This document shows, piece by piece, positions 1 to 6,183 of a stretch of 9,976 nt of DNA. Within the stretch, counting starts at the first letter, position 1, and the number at the start of each line of letters is the position of its first letter. The stretch is from HGM13006 sp964514175 (GTDB taxonomy: Bacteria; Bacillota; Clostridia; Oscillospirales; Oscillospiraceae), in the NCBI GenBank assembly GCA_964514175.1, contig CAZEPQ010000068.1, positions 1 to 9,976 on the forward strand, given 5' to 3'. The position numbers and the translations under genes are program-made. The notes under the pieces were generated by a model that had not been told where the DNA came from, searched no databases, and saw only the letters and a list, made by a program, of their open reading frames with translations.

Positions 1-1179
1 TTTTTGGCTGCCCTGCTGGTGGCCTGCCTGCAAAACCCCAAGCTAAGTTTCGACGATAAGCTGGAACTCATGGCAAAGGGTGTGGGCGATAAGAATATCA
101 TCACCATGATTCTGATCTTTATGATTGCCGGTATTTTTGTTGGCGTGGTGGGCCGTAGCAGCGCAAATTCCGTAGCCTATTTCCTGCTGTCCATCTTCCC
201 CGCAAGATTCGCTGTGGCAGTGCTGTTTGTCATCAGTTGCTTTGTATCCTGCGCCATGGGCACCTCTGTGGGTACCATCACCCTTTTGACCCCCATCGGC
301 GTCGCCATCTCCACCGCCTCCGGCTTTAGCCTGCCCCTATGCATCGGCACCGTCATGGGCGGCGCCATGTTCGGTGACAATCTCTCCTTCATCTCTGACA
401 CCACCATTGCCGCCTGCAACGGTCAAGGCTGCGCCATGAAGGATAAATTCCGGGCCAACTTTTTTATTGCCCTGCCGGCTGCTCTGGCAACCCTGGTGCT
501 GATCCTGATCCTCAGCTTCAATTCCTACTCCGGAAATCTGACTCTGGAATCCTATAATCTGGTGCAGATCATCCCCTATGTCCTGGTGCTGATCGGCGGC
601 ATCGTGGGCATCAACGTGTTTGTGGTGCTGCTCGTCGGTATTCTCTCCGGCTCCATTATTATGCTGGTTACCGGTGCCACCGCTCCCACGGAACTGCTTT
701 ACAACATGGGCTCCGGTGTCTCCGGCATGTTTGAGACCACCATGGTGGCAATTCTGGTTTCCGCCCTCTGCGCCCTGATCCGGGAATACGGCGGCTTTAC
801 CGCTCTGCTGAGCTGGATCAAAAAGGTATTTAAAGGTAAGAAGGGCGGTCAGCTTGGCATGGGCCTTCTTGTTGGCGCCATGGACATTGCCACCGCCAAC
901 AATACCGTTGCCATTGTCATGGCAAACCCCATTGCCAAGGAAATGTCTGATAGCTATGGTATTACGCCCCAGAAAGCGGCTTCCCTTCTGGACACCTTCT
1001 CCTGCATCTTCCAGGGCATCATCCCCTATGGCGCACAGATGCTGGTAGCAATTTCCGCCGCCGCGGAGCTGGGCCTGGAGGTCTCCGCTTTCCAGATCAT
1101 CCCCAACCTGTTCTACCCCTATATGCTCCTGCTGAGTTCTCTGGTTTTCATTTTCCTGATTCCTGAGAAAAAGAAGTAA
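1..1179 (+). CDS. NhaC-family Na+/H+ antiporter (5' end outside window)
   Basis: Integral membrane secondary transporter, probably exchanging Na+ for H+ at the cytoplasmic membrane. The frame is open from base 1, so the N-terminus is missing; 392 residues are visible. They are strongly hydrophobic with many helices. Two family signatures are clear: a GTSVGT...TPIGVAIS stretch at about visible residues 86-103 and GGAMFGDNLSFISDTTIAA at about 119-137, matching the NhaC pattern of a GTS(W/V)GT helix followed by a G-x-x-FGDx-S-ISDTT helix. A second-half repeat contains DIATANNTVAIV and a late SLLDTFSCIFQGIIPYGAQ segment, resembling the C-terminal NhaC region. It ends EKKK then TAA and is followed directly by a terminator. 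Substrate is uncertain: NhaC-like proteins also include Na+-malate/lactate exchangers (MleN/MaeN type), so 'Na+/H+ antiporter' is a family-level call. Confidence 0.88.
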   Translation, partial: FLAALLVACLQNPKLSFDDKLELMAKGVGDKNIITMILIFMIAGIFVGVVGRSSANSVAYFLLSIFPARFAVAVLFVISCFVSCAMGTSVGTITLLTPIGVAISTASGFSLPLCIGTVMGGAMFGDNLSFISDTTIAACNGQGCAMKDKFRANFFIALPAALATLVLILILSFNSYSGNLTLESYNLVQIIPYVLVLIGGIVGINVFVVLLVGILSGSIIMLVTGATAPTELLYNMGSGVSGMFETTMVAILVSALCALIREYGGFTALLSWIKKVFKGKKGGQLGMGLLVGAMDIATANNTVAIVMANPIAKEMSDSYGITPQKAASLLDTFSCIFQGIIPYGAQMLVAISAAAELGLEVSAFQIIPNLFYPYMLLLSSLVFIFLIPEKKK

Positions 1180-1196
1180 GCAAATACATATGATTT

Positions 1197-1236
1197 AAGG
1201 TGCATTCCTCTTTTGACAAAGGAATGCACCTTTTTT
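1197..1236 (+). terminator. Rho-independent terminator after the antiporter gene
   Basis: Perfect 13-bp inverted repeat, arms 1197-1209 (AAGGTGCATTCCT) and 1220-1232, with a 10-nt loop, running into a T tract (1231-1236). It lies 18 bases after the antiporter stop codon and separates it from the SLH gene. Confidence 0.93.
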
Positions 1237-1282
1237 CACCAAGAAACCATTGGAACTTTCAAAAATATTTACAATTTGTAAC

Positions 1283-1311
1283 TATACAAAGTCCTATAAC
1301 TGTGCTATAAT
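1283..1311 (+). promoter_or_regulatory. SigA-type promoter with extended -10 for the SLH protein
   Basis: TATACA at 1283-1288 (4/6 to the -35 consensus), a 17-bp spacer, then a perfect TATAAT at 1306-1311 preceded by TG one base upstream (extended -10). The likely transcription start near 1318 leaves a leader of about 25 bases carrying the GGAGG Shine-Dalgarno at 1331-1335. Confidence 0.75.
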
Positions 1312-1342
1312 GAAAAAGATTTTGATTCATGGAGGCGCAGGT

Positions 1343-2809
1343 ATGAAAAAAAGACTGCTCAGTCTCATTTTAACCTTTACGCTCGTCCTTACGCTGATTC
1401 CCGAAATATTCGCCTATGACCCTTCCACCATGACGGACATCTCCGGGCATTGGGGTGAAGAATATATTACCTGGAGCATGGAGCAGAACCTGTTCCAGGG
1501 TACATCCGAGAATACATTTGACCCCAATGGTTCTATGACCCGCGGCATGTTCGTCACCGTTCTGGGACGCTTCGCCGGTATTGACCAGGAGCAGTACAAG
1601 GACTGGTATCTTTCCAATCTCTACACCGATGTGGACGAAAGCGCTTATTACGCCCCGTATGTAAACTGGGCCACACGCTACGGTATCACCCGAGGCATGG
1701 GAGACGGACAATTTATGCCGAACAAGCCCGTGACCCGTGAACAGATCGCCACTTTCCTGGTGCGTTTTGCATCTATCTATAATTACGATCTGACTGTAGT
1801 CTCTGACCTGATTGTTGACAGCTTTACAGATACGGATTCCATTTCCGAATATGCGGTTTCCTCTGTAGATTCCATGCGCGTTACTGGTCTGATCACAGGA
1901 CGCATGAATGAGGACGGTACATATTATTTTGATCCTGTTGCCAATGCTACCCGTGCCGAGGCTGCCACCGTATTCTATCGGCTGGCTTCTTCGATTCAGC
2001 CCGATACCGACAGAATTCTCATATCCCCCACTGAAGTCACAGTTGCCCCAGAAGCAGTTACTCTGGTACCCAATGAGACCACCTCTCTGGTGTACTCCAT
2101 CTCCCAAGACGCAACAAACCAGACCATTACCTGGGTATCCTCTGACCCGAATGTTGCCACGGTAAGCGCCGATGGCAAGGTAACTGCCAAGAACGTAGGT
2201 ACTGCTGAGATCTATGCCTATACATGGAATGGCTTGTCCGCATTCTGCACTGTTACCTGTGCAAAGCCTCCCTCCCTGTCCTATGCTGACGAGAGCTACG
2301 AGGATAAATGCATGCGTATTTTCGGTGAAGTGGTCAGCTACTCCGGTTATTCCTACCGAAATTACTACACCAGCGCAGCGGAAGCCTATTCTCACATGGT
2401 CCCTGTGGTCATCCAAGCCTGGGACTTTGCTGACAGCACCCGTACATCCAAGATCACCAAGCAGTACACCCTTTATGTGCATGAAAACATTGCCGACACT
2501 GTGGCTGCCATCTTTGAAGATATCTACAACGGAGATGAACAGTTCCCCATTCACAGCATTGGTGGCTATCGTTGGGGCCTAGATACAGAGCATGCCATTG
2601 GCGTAGCCATTGATATCAATCCCAACGAAAATTATTACTATCATTACCGCACCGGCGCACAGGTCGGTTCCTACTGGAAACCCTATGAAGATCCCTATTC
2701 CATCCCCCTGGATGGCGATGTGGCTCAAGCCTTTGCCAAATACGGCTTCCGTCAGGGCATCTGGAACAGCGCTGTTGACTACATGCACTTTAGCTATTTT
2801 GGTACATAA
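1343..2809 (+). CDS. Secreted SLH-domain / Big_2 / M15 D,D-carboxypeptidase-like protein
   Basis: Predicted cell-wall-anchored peptidase trimming peptidoglycan stem peptides. The chosen ATG (1343) has GGAGG seven bases upstream and opens a classic signal peptide (MKKR, hydrophobic core, cleavage near residue 24); upstream in-frame codons lie in the promoter region. The protein is 488 aa. Three SLH repeats lie at about 30-80, 94-146 and 160-217, with TRAE-like motifs (MTRG, VTRE, ATRAEAA), the known module for binding pyruvylated secondary wall polymer. An Ig-like Big_2 domain follows at about 226-306 (ITWVSSDPNVATVSADGKV). The C-terminus, about 345-488, is M15: H417-x2-G-x-A-x-D424 supplies two zinc ligands, and D479-x-x-H482 the general base and third ligand (Asp is normal in the M15C/VanY-like subgroup). 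A single-gene unit with its own promoter and terminator. Whether it is a D,D-carboxypeptidase or an endopeptidase cannot be told. Confidence 0.93.
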   Translation: MKKRLLSLILTFTLVLTLIPEIFAYDPSTMTDISGHWGEEYITWSMEQNLFQGTSENTFDPNGSMTRGMFVTVLGRFAGIDQEQYKDWYLSNLYTDVDESAYYAPYVNWATRYGITRGMGDGQFMPNKPVTREQIATFLVRFASIYNYDLTVVSDLIVDSFTDTDSISEYAVSSVDSMRVTGLITGRMNEDGTYYFDPVANATRAEAATVFYRLASSIQPDTDRILISPTEVTVAPEAVTLVPNETTSLVYSISQDATNQTITWVSSDPNVATVSADGKVTAKNVGTAEIYAYTWNGLSAFCTVTCAKPPSLSYADESYEDKCMRIFGEVVSYSGYSYRNYYTSAAEAYSHMVPVVIQAWDFADSTRTSKITKQYTLYVHENIADTVAAIFEDIYNGDEQFPIHSIGGYRWGLDTEHAIGVAIDINPNENYYYHYRTGAQVGSYWKPYEDPYSIPLDGDVAQAFAKYGFRQGIWNSAVDYMHFSYFGT

Positions 2810-2815
2810 CAGTTT

Positions 2816-2850
2816 AGCTCCCGTTCGTTCCCACGAATGGGAGCTTTTTT
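2816..2850 (+). terminator. Rho-independent terminator after the SLH/M15 gene
   Basis: 13-bp stem with one G-T wobble (arms 2816-2828 and 2833-2845), tetraloop TCCC, then TTTTTT at 2845-2850. It begins seven bases after the stop codon. Confidence 0.95.
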
Positions 2851-2906
2851 GCACAATTTTCCATATAGTGAGTAAAATGCACAAGACAGCATCTTCAACT
2901 TGTGCA
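2850..2906. repeat. Three TGCACAA motifs (one inverted) upstream of the SDR promoter
   Basis: TGCACAA occurs at 2850-2856 and 2878-2884 and in reverse orientation (TTGTGCA) at 2900-2906. The last two extend to an 8-bp inverted repeat, TGCACAAG / CTTGTGCA (2878-2885 / 2899-2906), with a 13-base gap. All lie upstream of the -35 at 2915, roughly -44 to -100 from the expected start, where activators bind. The role is inferred; no regulator gene is in view. Confidence 0.4.
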
Positions 2907-2914
2907 AAACACAC

Positions 2915-2943
2915 TTGCCTTGTACTTCATTCCATGGTATAGT
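2915..2943 (+). promoter_or_regulatory. SigA-type promoter for the SDR gene
   Basis: TTGCCT at 2915-2920, a 17-bp spacer, and TATAGT at 2938-2943 with TG one base upstream (extended -10). The start is expected near 2950, giving a leader of about 36 bases before the ATG at 2986. Confidence 0.65.
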
Positions 2944-2985
2944 ATAGATAACAGTTTAACGCATTAAATGAAAGAAGGTTTTTTC

Positions 2986-3786
2986 ATGGGTCATTTATTC
3001 GGAAAAACGGTCATTCTTACCGGCGGCGGTCGTGCAACCCTGAAGGATGGAAGCTGTGGCTCCATCGGTTACGGCATCGCCACTGCCTTTGCCAAGGAGG
3101 GCGCTAACCTGGTAATTACCGGACGCAACATGCAGAAGCTCCTGGACGCCAAGGAAGAACTGGAGCGGCTGTACAATGTGAAAGTGCTTGCTGTGCAGGC
3201 AGATATTTCCGTGGGTCAGGACAACGAAGTCGTGGCAAGCGAAGTGGTAAACAAGGCCATCGAAACCTTTGGCGATATTCATGTGCTCATTAACTGCGCT
3301 CAGGCCTCCGCCTCCGGTGTCACCCTGGAGGATCACACCACCGCCCAGTTTGACCTGGCGATCTACTCCGGCCTGTATGCAACCTTCTACTACATGAAGG
3401 CCTGCTACCCCTATCTGAAGAAAACCCAGGGCAGTGTCATTAACTTTGCCTCCGGTGCCGGTCTCTTCGGCAACTTTGGTCAGTGCGCCTACGCTGCCGC
3501 CAAGGAAGGCATTCGCGGTCTGAGCCGTGTTGCCGCCAACGAGTGGGGCAAGGATGGCATCAATGTAAACATTGTCTGCCCCTTGGCCTGGACCGCACAG
3601 CTTGAAAACTGGGCCAACGCTTACCCCGAAGCCTTCAAGGCCAATGTGGAGATGCCTCCCATGGGCCACTACGGCAATGTGGAGACTGAAATTGGCCGTG
3701 CCTGCGTCGCCCTTACTTCCCCCGACCTCAAATACATGAGCGGCGAAACCGTCACCCTGGAAGGTGGCATGGGTCTGCGTCCCTAA
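2986..3786 (+). CDS. Short-chain dehydrogenase/reductase with an enlarged nucleotide-binding loop
   Basis: Cytoplasmic NAD(P)-dependent oxidoreductase of the SDR superfamily; substrate unknown. ATG 2986 is preferred over the in-frame ATG at 2968 because AGAAGG (2973-2978) sits seven bases before it and the protein then starts MGHLFGKTVILTGGG, the usual SDR opening; 266 aa. The Rossmann motif is stretched: TGGG at 12-15, then SIGYGIA at 26-32, about nine residues more than TGxxxGIG. Catalytic Ser156 (INFASGAG) and Y169-x3-K173 are present. The usual NNAG is NCAQ (103-106), and the usual catalytic Asn before helix 4 appears to be Ser/Gly (about 128-129). The end SGETVTLEGGMGLRP matches the typical (S/T)G-x2-(I/L)-x-V-(D/E)-GG tail. 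It stands alone between the SLH gene and spoIIID. The SIGxGIA form resembles the divergent, enoyl-ACP-reductase-like branch, but FabI identity is not supported because the Y-x3-K and Ser are classical. Confidence 0.9.
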   Translation: MGHLFGKTVILTGGGRATLKDGSCGSIGYGIATAFAKEGANLVITGRNMQKLLDAKEELERLYNVKVLAVQADISVGQDNEVVASEVVNKAIETFGDIHVLINCAQASASGVTLEDHTTAQFDLAIYSGLYATFYYMKACYPYLKKTQGSVINFASGAGLFGNFGQCAYAAAKEGIRGLSRVAANEWGKDGINVNIVCPLAWTAQLENWANAYPEAFKANVEMPPMGHYGNVETEIGRACVALTSPDLKYMSGETVTLEGGMGLRP

Positions 3787-3801
3787 AATTTCCCTTTAAC
3801 T

Positions 3802-3830
3802 GAATAACCGGCACCTCCCCAACATATGCT
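3802..3830 (+). promoter_or_regulatory. Candidate SigE-type promoter for spoIIID
   Basis: GAATAAC (3802-3808), 14 bases, then CATATGCT (3823-3830). This fits the SigE pattern in its best-conserved parts: ATA in the -35 element, 16 bases to CATA, and T closing the -10. In Bacillus subtilis spoIIID is SigE-dependent. The -10 lies in the loop of the hairpin at 3810-3856, so transcription would begin around 3837, after the left arm. Two -35 and two or three -10 positions deviate from consensus. Confidence 0.45.
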
Positions 3831-3856
3831 CTATCAGACCATTTTGGGGAGGTGCC
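3810..3856 (+). promoter_or_regulatory. Perfect 13-bp hairpin that buries the spoIIID Shine-Dalgarno
   Basis: Arms GGCACCTCCCCAA (3810-3822) and TTGGGGAGGTGCC (3844-3856) are exact complements around a 21-base loop. The right arm contains GGAGGTG (3848-3854), the ribosome-binding site of spoIIID. The tail after the stem is TTCTTG, a poor T tract, so it may be only a weak terminator for the SDR gene. In read-through RNA the stem would hide the ribosome-binding site. Confidence 0.7.
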
Positions 3857-3859
3857 TTC

Positions 3860-4111
3860 TTGCAGAGGGACATGGAGCAGCGGGCTTGTCAGCTTGCTGT
3901 GTACATGATCGAGAACAGGGCTACCGTGCGGGCTGCGGCTCAAAAATTCGGTATATCCAAGTCTACGGTACATAAGGACCTTACCACACGGCTGAATCAA
4001 CAGAATCCCCTGCTGTATCAGCAGGTTCGGGCGCTATTGGATCAGAACAAGGCCGAACGGCATCTTCGGGGCGGCATGGCCACCAGAAGAAAGTACAAGG
4101 GAATATATTAA
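3860..4111 (+). CDS. spoIIID: Sporulation transcriptional regulator SpoIIID (TTG start)
   Basis: Small DNA-binding regulator that, in Bacillus, activates and represses SigE-dependent mother-cell genes and helps switch on sigK. It is 83 aa with a helix-turn-helix: TVRAAAQKFGISKSTVHKDLTTRL at about residues 22-45, nearly identical in pattern to the B. subtilis sequence (V-x-K-x-FG-(V/I)-SKSTVHKDLT-x-RL), then a basic C-terminus with RHLRGG-x-AT-x-x-KYK. The TTG start at 3860 is chosen because GGAGGTG lies five bases upstream and because it aligns the N-terminus with the B. subtilis start; the ATG at 3872 has only two bases between it and its purine run. The gene is monocistronic apart from possible read-through from the SDR. 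It converges with the flavoprotein gene. Confidence 0.95.
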   Translation: MQRDMEQRACQLAVYMIENRATVRAAAQKFGISKSTVHKDLTTRLNQQNPLLYQQVRALLDQNKAERHLRGGMATRRKYKGIY

Positions 4112-4114
4112 CAA

Positions 4115-4144
4115 AGCGCCCGCTGCGGAAATGCAGCGGGCGCT
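4115..4144. terminator. Shared hairpin between convergent spoIIID and flavoprotein genes
   Basis: Perfect 12-bp GC-rich stem: AGCGCCCGCTGC (4115-4126) and its complement (4133-4144), six-base loop. It lies three bases after the spoIIID stop and 11 bases beyond the end of the minus-strand gene. The T-rich tail (TTTGTTAATATAT) is on the minus strand, so it should terminate the flavoprotein transcript best; on the plus strand the tail is CAAGCG and the terminator is weak. Confidence 0.85.
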
Positions 4145-4155
4145 CAAGCGTTATA

Positions 4156-5952
4156 TTACTTCAAGTAATCAATGGCCTTTTCCGCTGCCAGATAGCCGCT
4201 GGAGAAACCAACGGTCAGAGCGGACAGAACATTTTCCACATAGGTGACACCCAGGTCGCCGGGTACCATAATGCCGCGGATATTGTCACCGCCGGCGTAC
4301 AGGCCAGGGATGGGCTCGCCCTGCTTCAGGACACGGAGATCAGCATCGGTGGACATGCCGCCGACAGCGTTCTCGTGGAACAGTTTGATCATAATGGCAT
4401 AGAAGGGACCCTGTGCAATGGGGGTAGCCTTGGGCATCTGCATGCCGCCGGGCATACCACCGGGGCCGCCCTCTTCGCCGCCCTCGGGCTTGGGAGGAGG
4501 ACCGCCGGGGCCTTCGTCCTCGTCATCCATATCGCCGAAGGGGCTGCCCATGAAGGGCATAGGATCGTTGATGTGGGCGTTGTGCTCTTCCACAGCAGCG
4601 ATCAGCACTGCGGGATCCACGCCCAACTCAGCAGCCAAACCTTCCAGGGTTTCGGCCTTCTTGATGGAGCCCCACTCCACTTCCTGGTCGATCTCGGCCT
4701 GGAAGTTGTTATACAGGCGATCCATGTTGACGCCAACAGCGTCGGGCTTCTGACCCTTGGATCTTTCCATGGCGTTCTCCAGAGCCACCTGATCCAGCAC
4801 GGACCAGAGATAGCGCTTCTCGGTATGTGCTAGGGGGCTTACCTCGCCCATGGCCATGGGGAAGTTATTCAGGGAGCCGTCGGGGTTGATGTTCATATTG
4901 CTCATGCCACGGGAAGCGGACAGACCGCAGGTGCCGAAGGGATGGCGGGCAGGTCCGAACAGGTTGACACGGCGGTTTTCATAATCGATATCAGCGCCGA
5001 TCTCTTCACACATGGTAATACCATCGCCGGTGCAGGTGGCGCAGGTAAAGACATGTACAGGCTCGGACGCGTCGTCACGGTAGAAGAGGGGCTGGAACTT
5101 GTTCATCAGTTCCTTGTTGTGAGTAAAGGCACCGGCGGTAACAATGACAGCACCAGCCTTGATCTCGATCTCGCCGCCTGCATCCTCAGCCACAGCACCG
5201 ATAACCTTGCCGGTCTCGTCGGTCAAGAGCTTCTTCGCAGGGGTCTTATAGTACACTTCGCCGCCGTTGGCTTCCATGATTCCCAGCAGCTTCAGGCACA
5301 GGAACCAGCCGTTGCCGCCGGGTCCAATGGTGGTGTCGATACGCTTATAGTTGTATGGCTCCTCATACTTGCAGCAAAGGCCCATGCCGAAGGGACCGAA
5401 GGGGCCGAAATCATAGTCCTTCTGCAGATCGTGGTCGTCGATGAGCCAGTTAACAAAGTCCACATTGGCATCCAGCATGTTTCTCAGAAGCTGCTCGTCC
5501 AACTTATGACCATTGAGCTTCTTCATGTACTGACGGACGATCTTTTCTCTGGGATCGGGAATCCCGGCAGCCTCATGCCACTTGGACCACTGGCTGCGGA
5601 ACATATGGGCATACCATGCGCTGCCGCCCACTTCCTTGTTCTTCTCCAGCAGGATGACCTTCTTGCCCTCGCAGGCAGCCTTGGCTGCTGCGGCAGTACC
5701 GGCAGCGCCGCCGCCGATGACCAGAACGTCACATTCCTTGCAGATCTTCTCGTGCTTCTCCACCACGGGGGCGGGAATGTCAGGATTGGAGATCACATCG
5801 TTGTGACATACGGTGGCACAGTGACCGCAGTCCACGCACTTCTCAGGATCGATCCAATACTTGCTACCCTTAAAACGAATGGCTCCCACGGGACATTCCA
5901 CACGGCAGCGGTGGCAACAGGAACAATGTTCCCGATCAATTACATATGCCAA
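4156..5952 (-). CDS. Ferredoxin-FAD fusion reductase, flavocytochrome c/fumarate-reductase family (TTG start)
   Basis: Predicted cytoplasmic electron-transfer flavoprotein, probably reducing a double bond in an unknown substrate. AAGGAG (5961-5966) lies eight bases before the TTG, and the ferredoxin domain starts at once, so TTG is firm; 598 aa. Two [4Fe-4S] motifs: C10-x2-C13-x2-C16-x3-C20-P and C39-x2-C42-x2-C45-x3-C49. FAD_binding_2 follows: VIGGGAAG (78-85), E103, and a C-terminal PGLYAGGDNIRG (549-560). By family comparison H337 (RHPF) and R348 (SRG) may be the substrate His and proton-donor Arg of fumarate reductases, but the last substrate Arg (NRLGG) is replaced by GDLG (565-568) and HTMGG by NAVGG. 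An acidic, then Gly/Pro/Met-rich insert fills about 474-508. There is no signal peptide or FMN-binding domain. Urocanate, cinnamate or steroid reductases are all conceivable; the substrate is not decidable. Confidence 0.92.
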   Translation of the reverse strand: MAYVIDREHCSCCHRCRVECPVGAIRFKGSKYWIDPEKCVDCGHCATVCHNDVISNPDIPAPVVEKHEKICKECDVLVIGGGAAGTAAAAKAACEGKKVILLEKNKEVGGSAWYAHMFRSQWSKWHEAAGIPDPREKIVRQYMKKLNGHKLDEQLLRNMLDANVDFVNWLIDDHDLQKDYDFGPFGPFGMGLCCKYEEPYNYKRIDTTIGPGGNGWFLCLKLLGIMEANGGEVYYKTPAKKLLTDETGKVIGAVAEDAGGEIEIKAGAVIVTAGAFTHNKELMNKFQPLFYRDDASEPVHVFTCATCTGDGITMCEEIGADIDYENRRVNLFGPARHPFGTCGLSASRGMSNMNINPDGSLNNFPMAMGEVSPLAHTEKRYLWSVLDQVALENAMERSKGQKPDAVGVNMDRLYNNFQAEIDQEVEWGSIKKAETLEGLAAELGVDPAVLIAAVEEHNAHINDPMPFMGSPFGDMDDEDEGPGGPPPKPEGGEEGGPGGMPGGMQMPKATPIAQGPFYAIMIKLFHENAVGGMSTDADLRVLKQGEPIPGLYAGGDNIRGIMVPGDLGVTYVENVLSALTVGFSSGYLAAEKAIDYLK

Positions 5953-5977
5953 TTTAAAAACTCCTTTCAGATTTCGA

Positions 5978-5999
5978 AATAGTTTCGCACGGAACTATT
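5978..5999. promoter_or_regulatory. 22-bp near-palindrome, candidate operator of the flavoprotein gene
   Basis: Half-sites AATAGTTTCG (5978-5987) and CGGAACTATT (5990-5999) are inverted repeats matching at 9 of 10 positions around a 2-base centre. The element overlaps the minus-strand -10 (5997-6002) and covers the expected start site near 5990, a repressor-type position. A second, perfect 10-bp palindrome, ATTTCGAAAT, abuts it at 5971-5980. As RNA the longer element could also form a short hairpin. Confidence 0.55.
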
Positions 6000-6025
6000 T
6001 TAATGCAAAAGAGTCAGAATGGCAA
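5997..6025 (-). promoter_or_regulatory. SigA-type promoter for the flavoprotein gene
   Basis: Reading the minus strand: TTGCCA (6025-6020), 17-bp spacer, TAAAAT (6002-5997). The start is expected near 5990, with a leader of about 40 bases. The rest of the gap up to spoIIE (6026-6183) is AT-rich; I see no gene in it and no convincing terminator for spoIIE. Confidence 0.7.
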
Positions 6026-6183
6026 ATATCATTTTTCAATATGGTGGTGTGATTTCTCGCACTCCTGTTGCACATTGGTGAATTTTGCCCACAAACAGAT
6101 ATTTCTTTTGATTTCCCAACAACGTTCGACGGTCTTTTCGTCTTCTTTGCGATACAATAACCATGAAATTTGCTGGAATACAA

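Noticed and set aside
1250..1342. 31-residue upstream extension of the SLH protein
   Set aside because: It contains the TATAAT promoter element; starting at 1343 gives a clean signal peptide and a GGAGG site.
1370..2554. 394-aa open frame on the minus strand, antisense to the SLH/M15 gene
   Set aside because: Mirror of a well-supported gene with signal peptide and domains; the translated sequence shows no family features and no ribosome-binding site.
2995..3669. 224-aa minus-strand open frame opposite the SDR
   Set aside because: Low-information Gly/Val/His-rich translation produced by the codon bias of the sense gene; no initiation signals.
4429..4533. Could the Gly/Pro-rich insert mark a frameshift or assembly error?
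   Set aside because: The frame continues correctly on both sides, with the conserved PFYAI and IPGLYAGGD motifs after it; it reads as a true in-frame insert.
4942..5982. 346-aa open frame on the plus strand, antisense to the flavoprotein gene
   Set aside because: No Shine-Dalgarno, no recognisable domain, and it fully overlaps a gene with clear motifs. Antisense stops are rare there because the real gene seldom uses TTA, CTA or TCA codons.
6026..6183. Small RNA, riboswitch or spoIIE terminator in the 231-base gap
   Set aside because: Only a 4-bp GACG/CGTC stem and AT-rich sequence were found; no conserved riboswitch pattern and no stem with a T tract.
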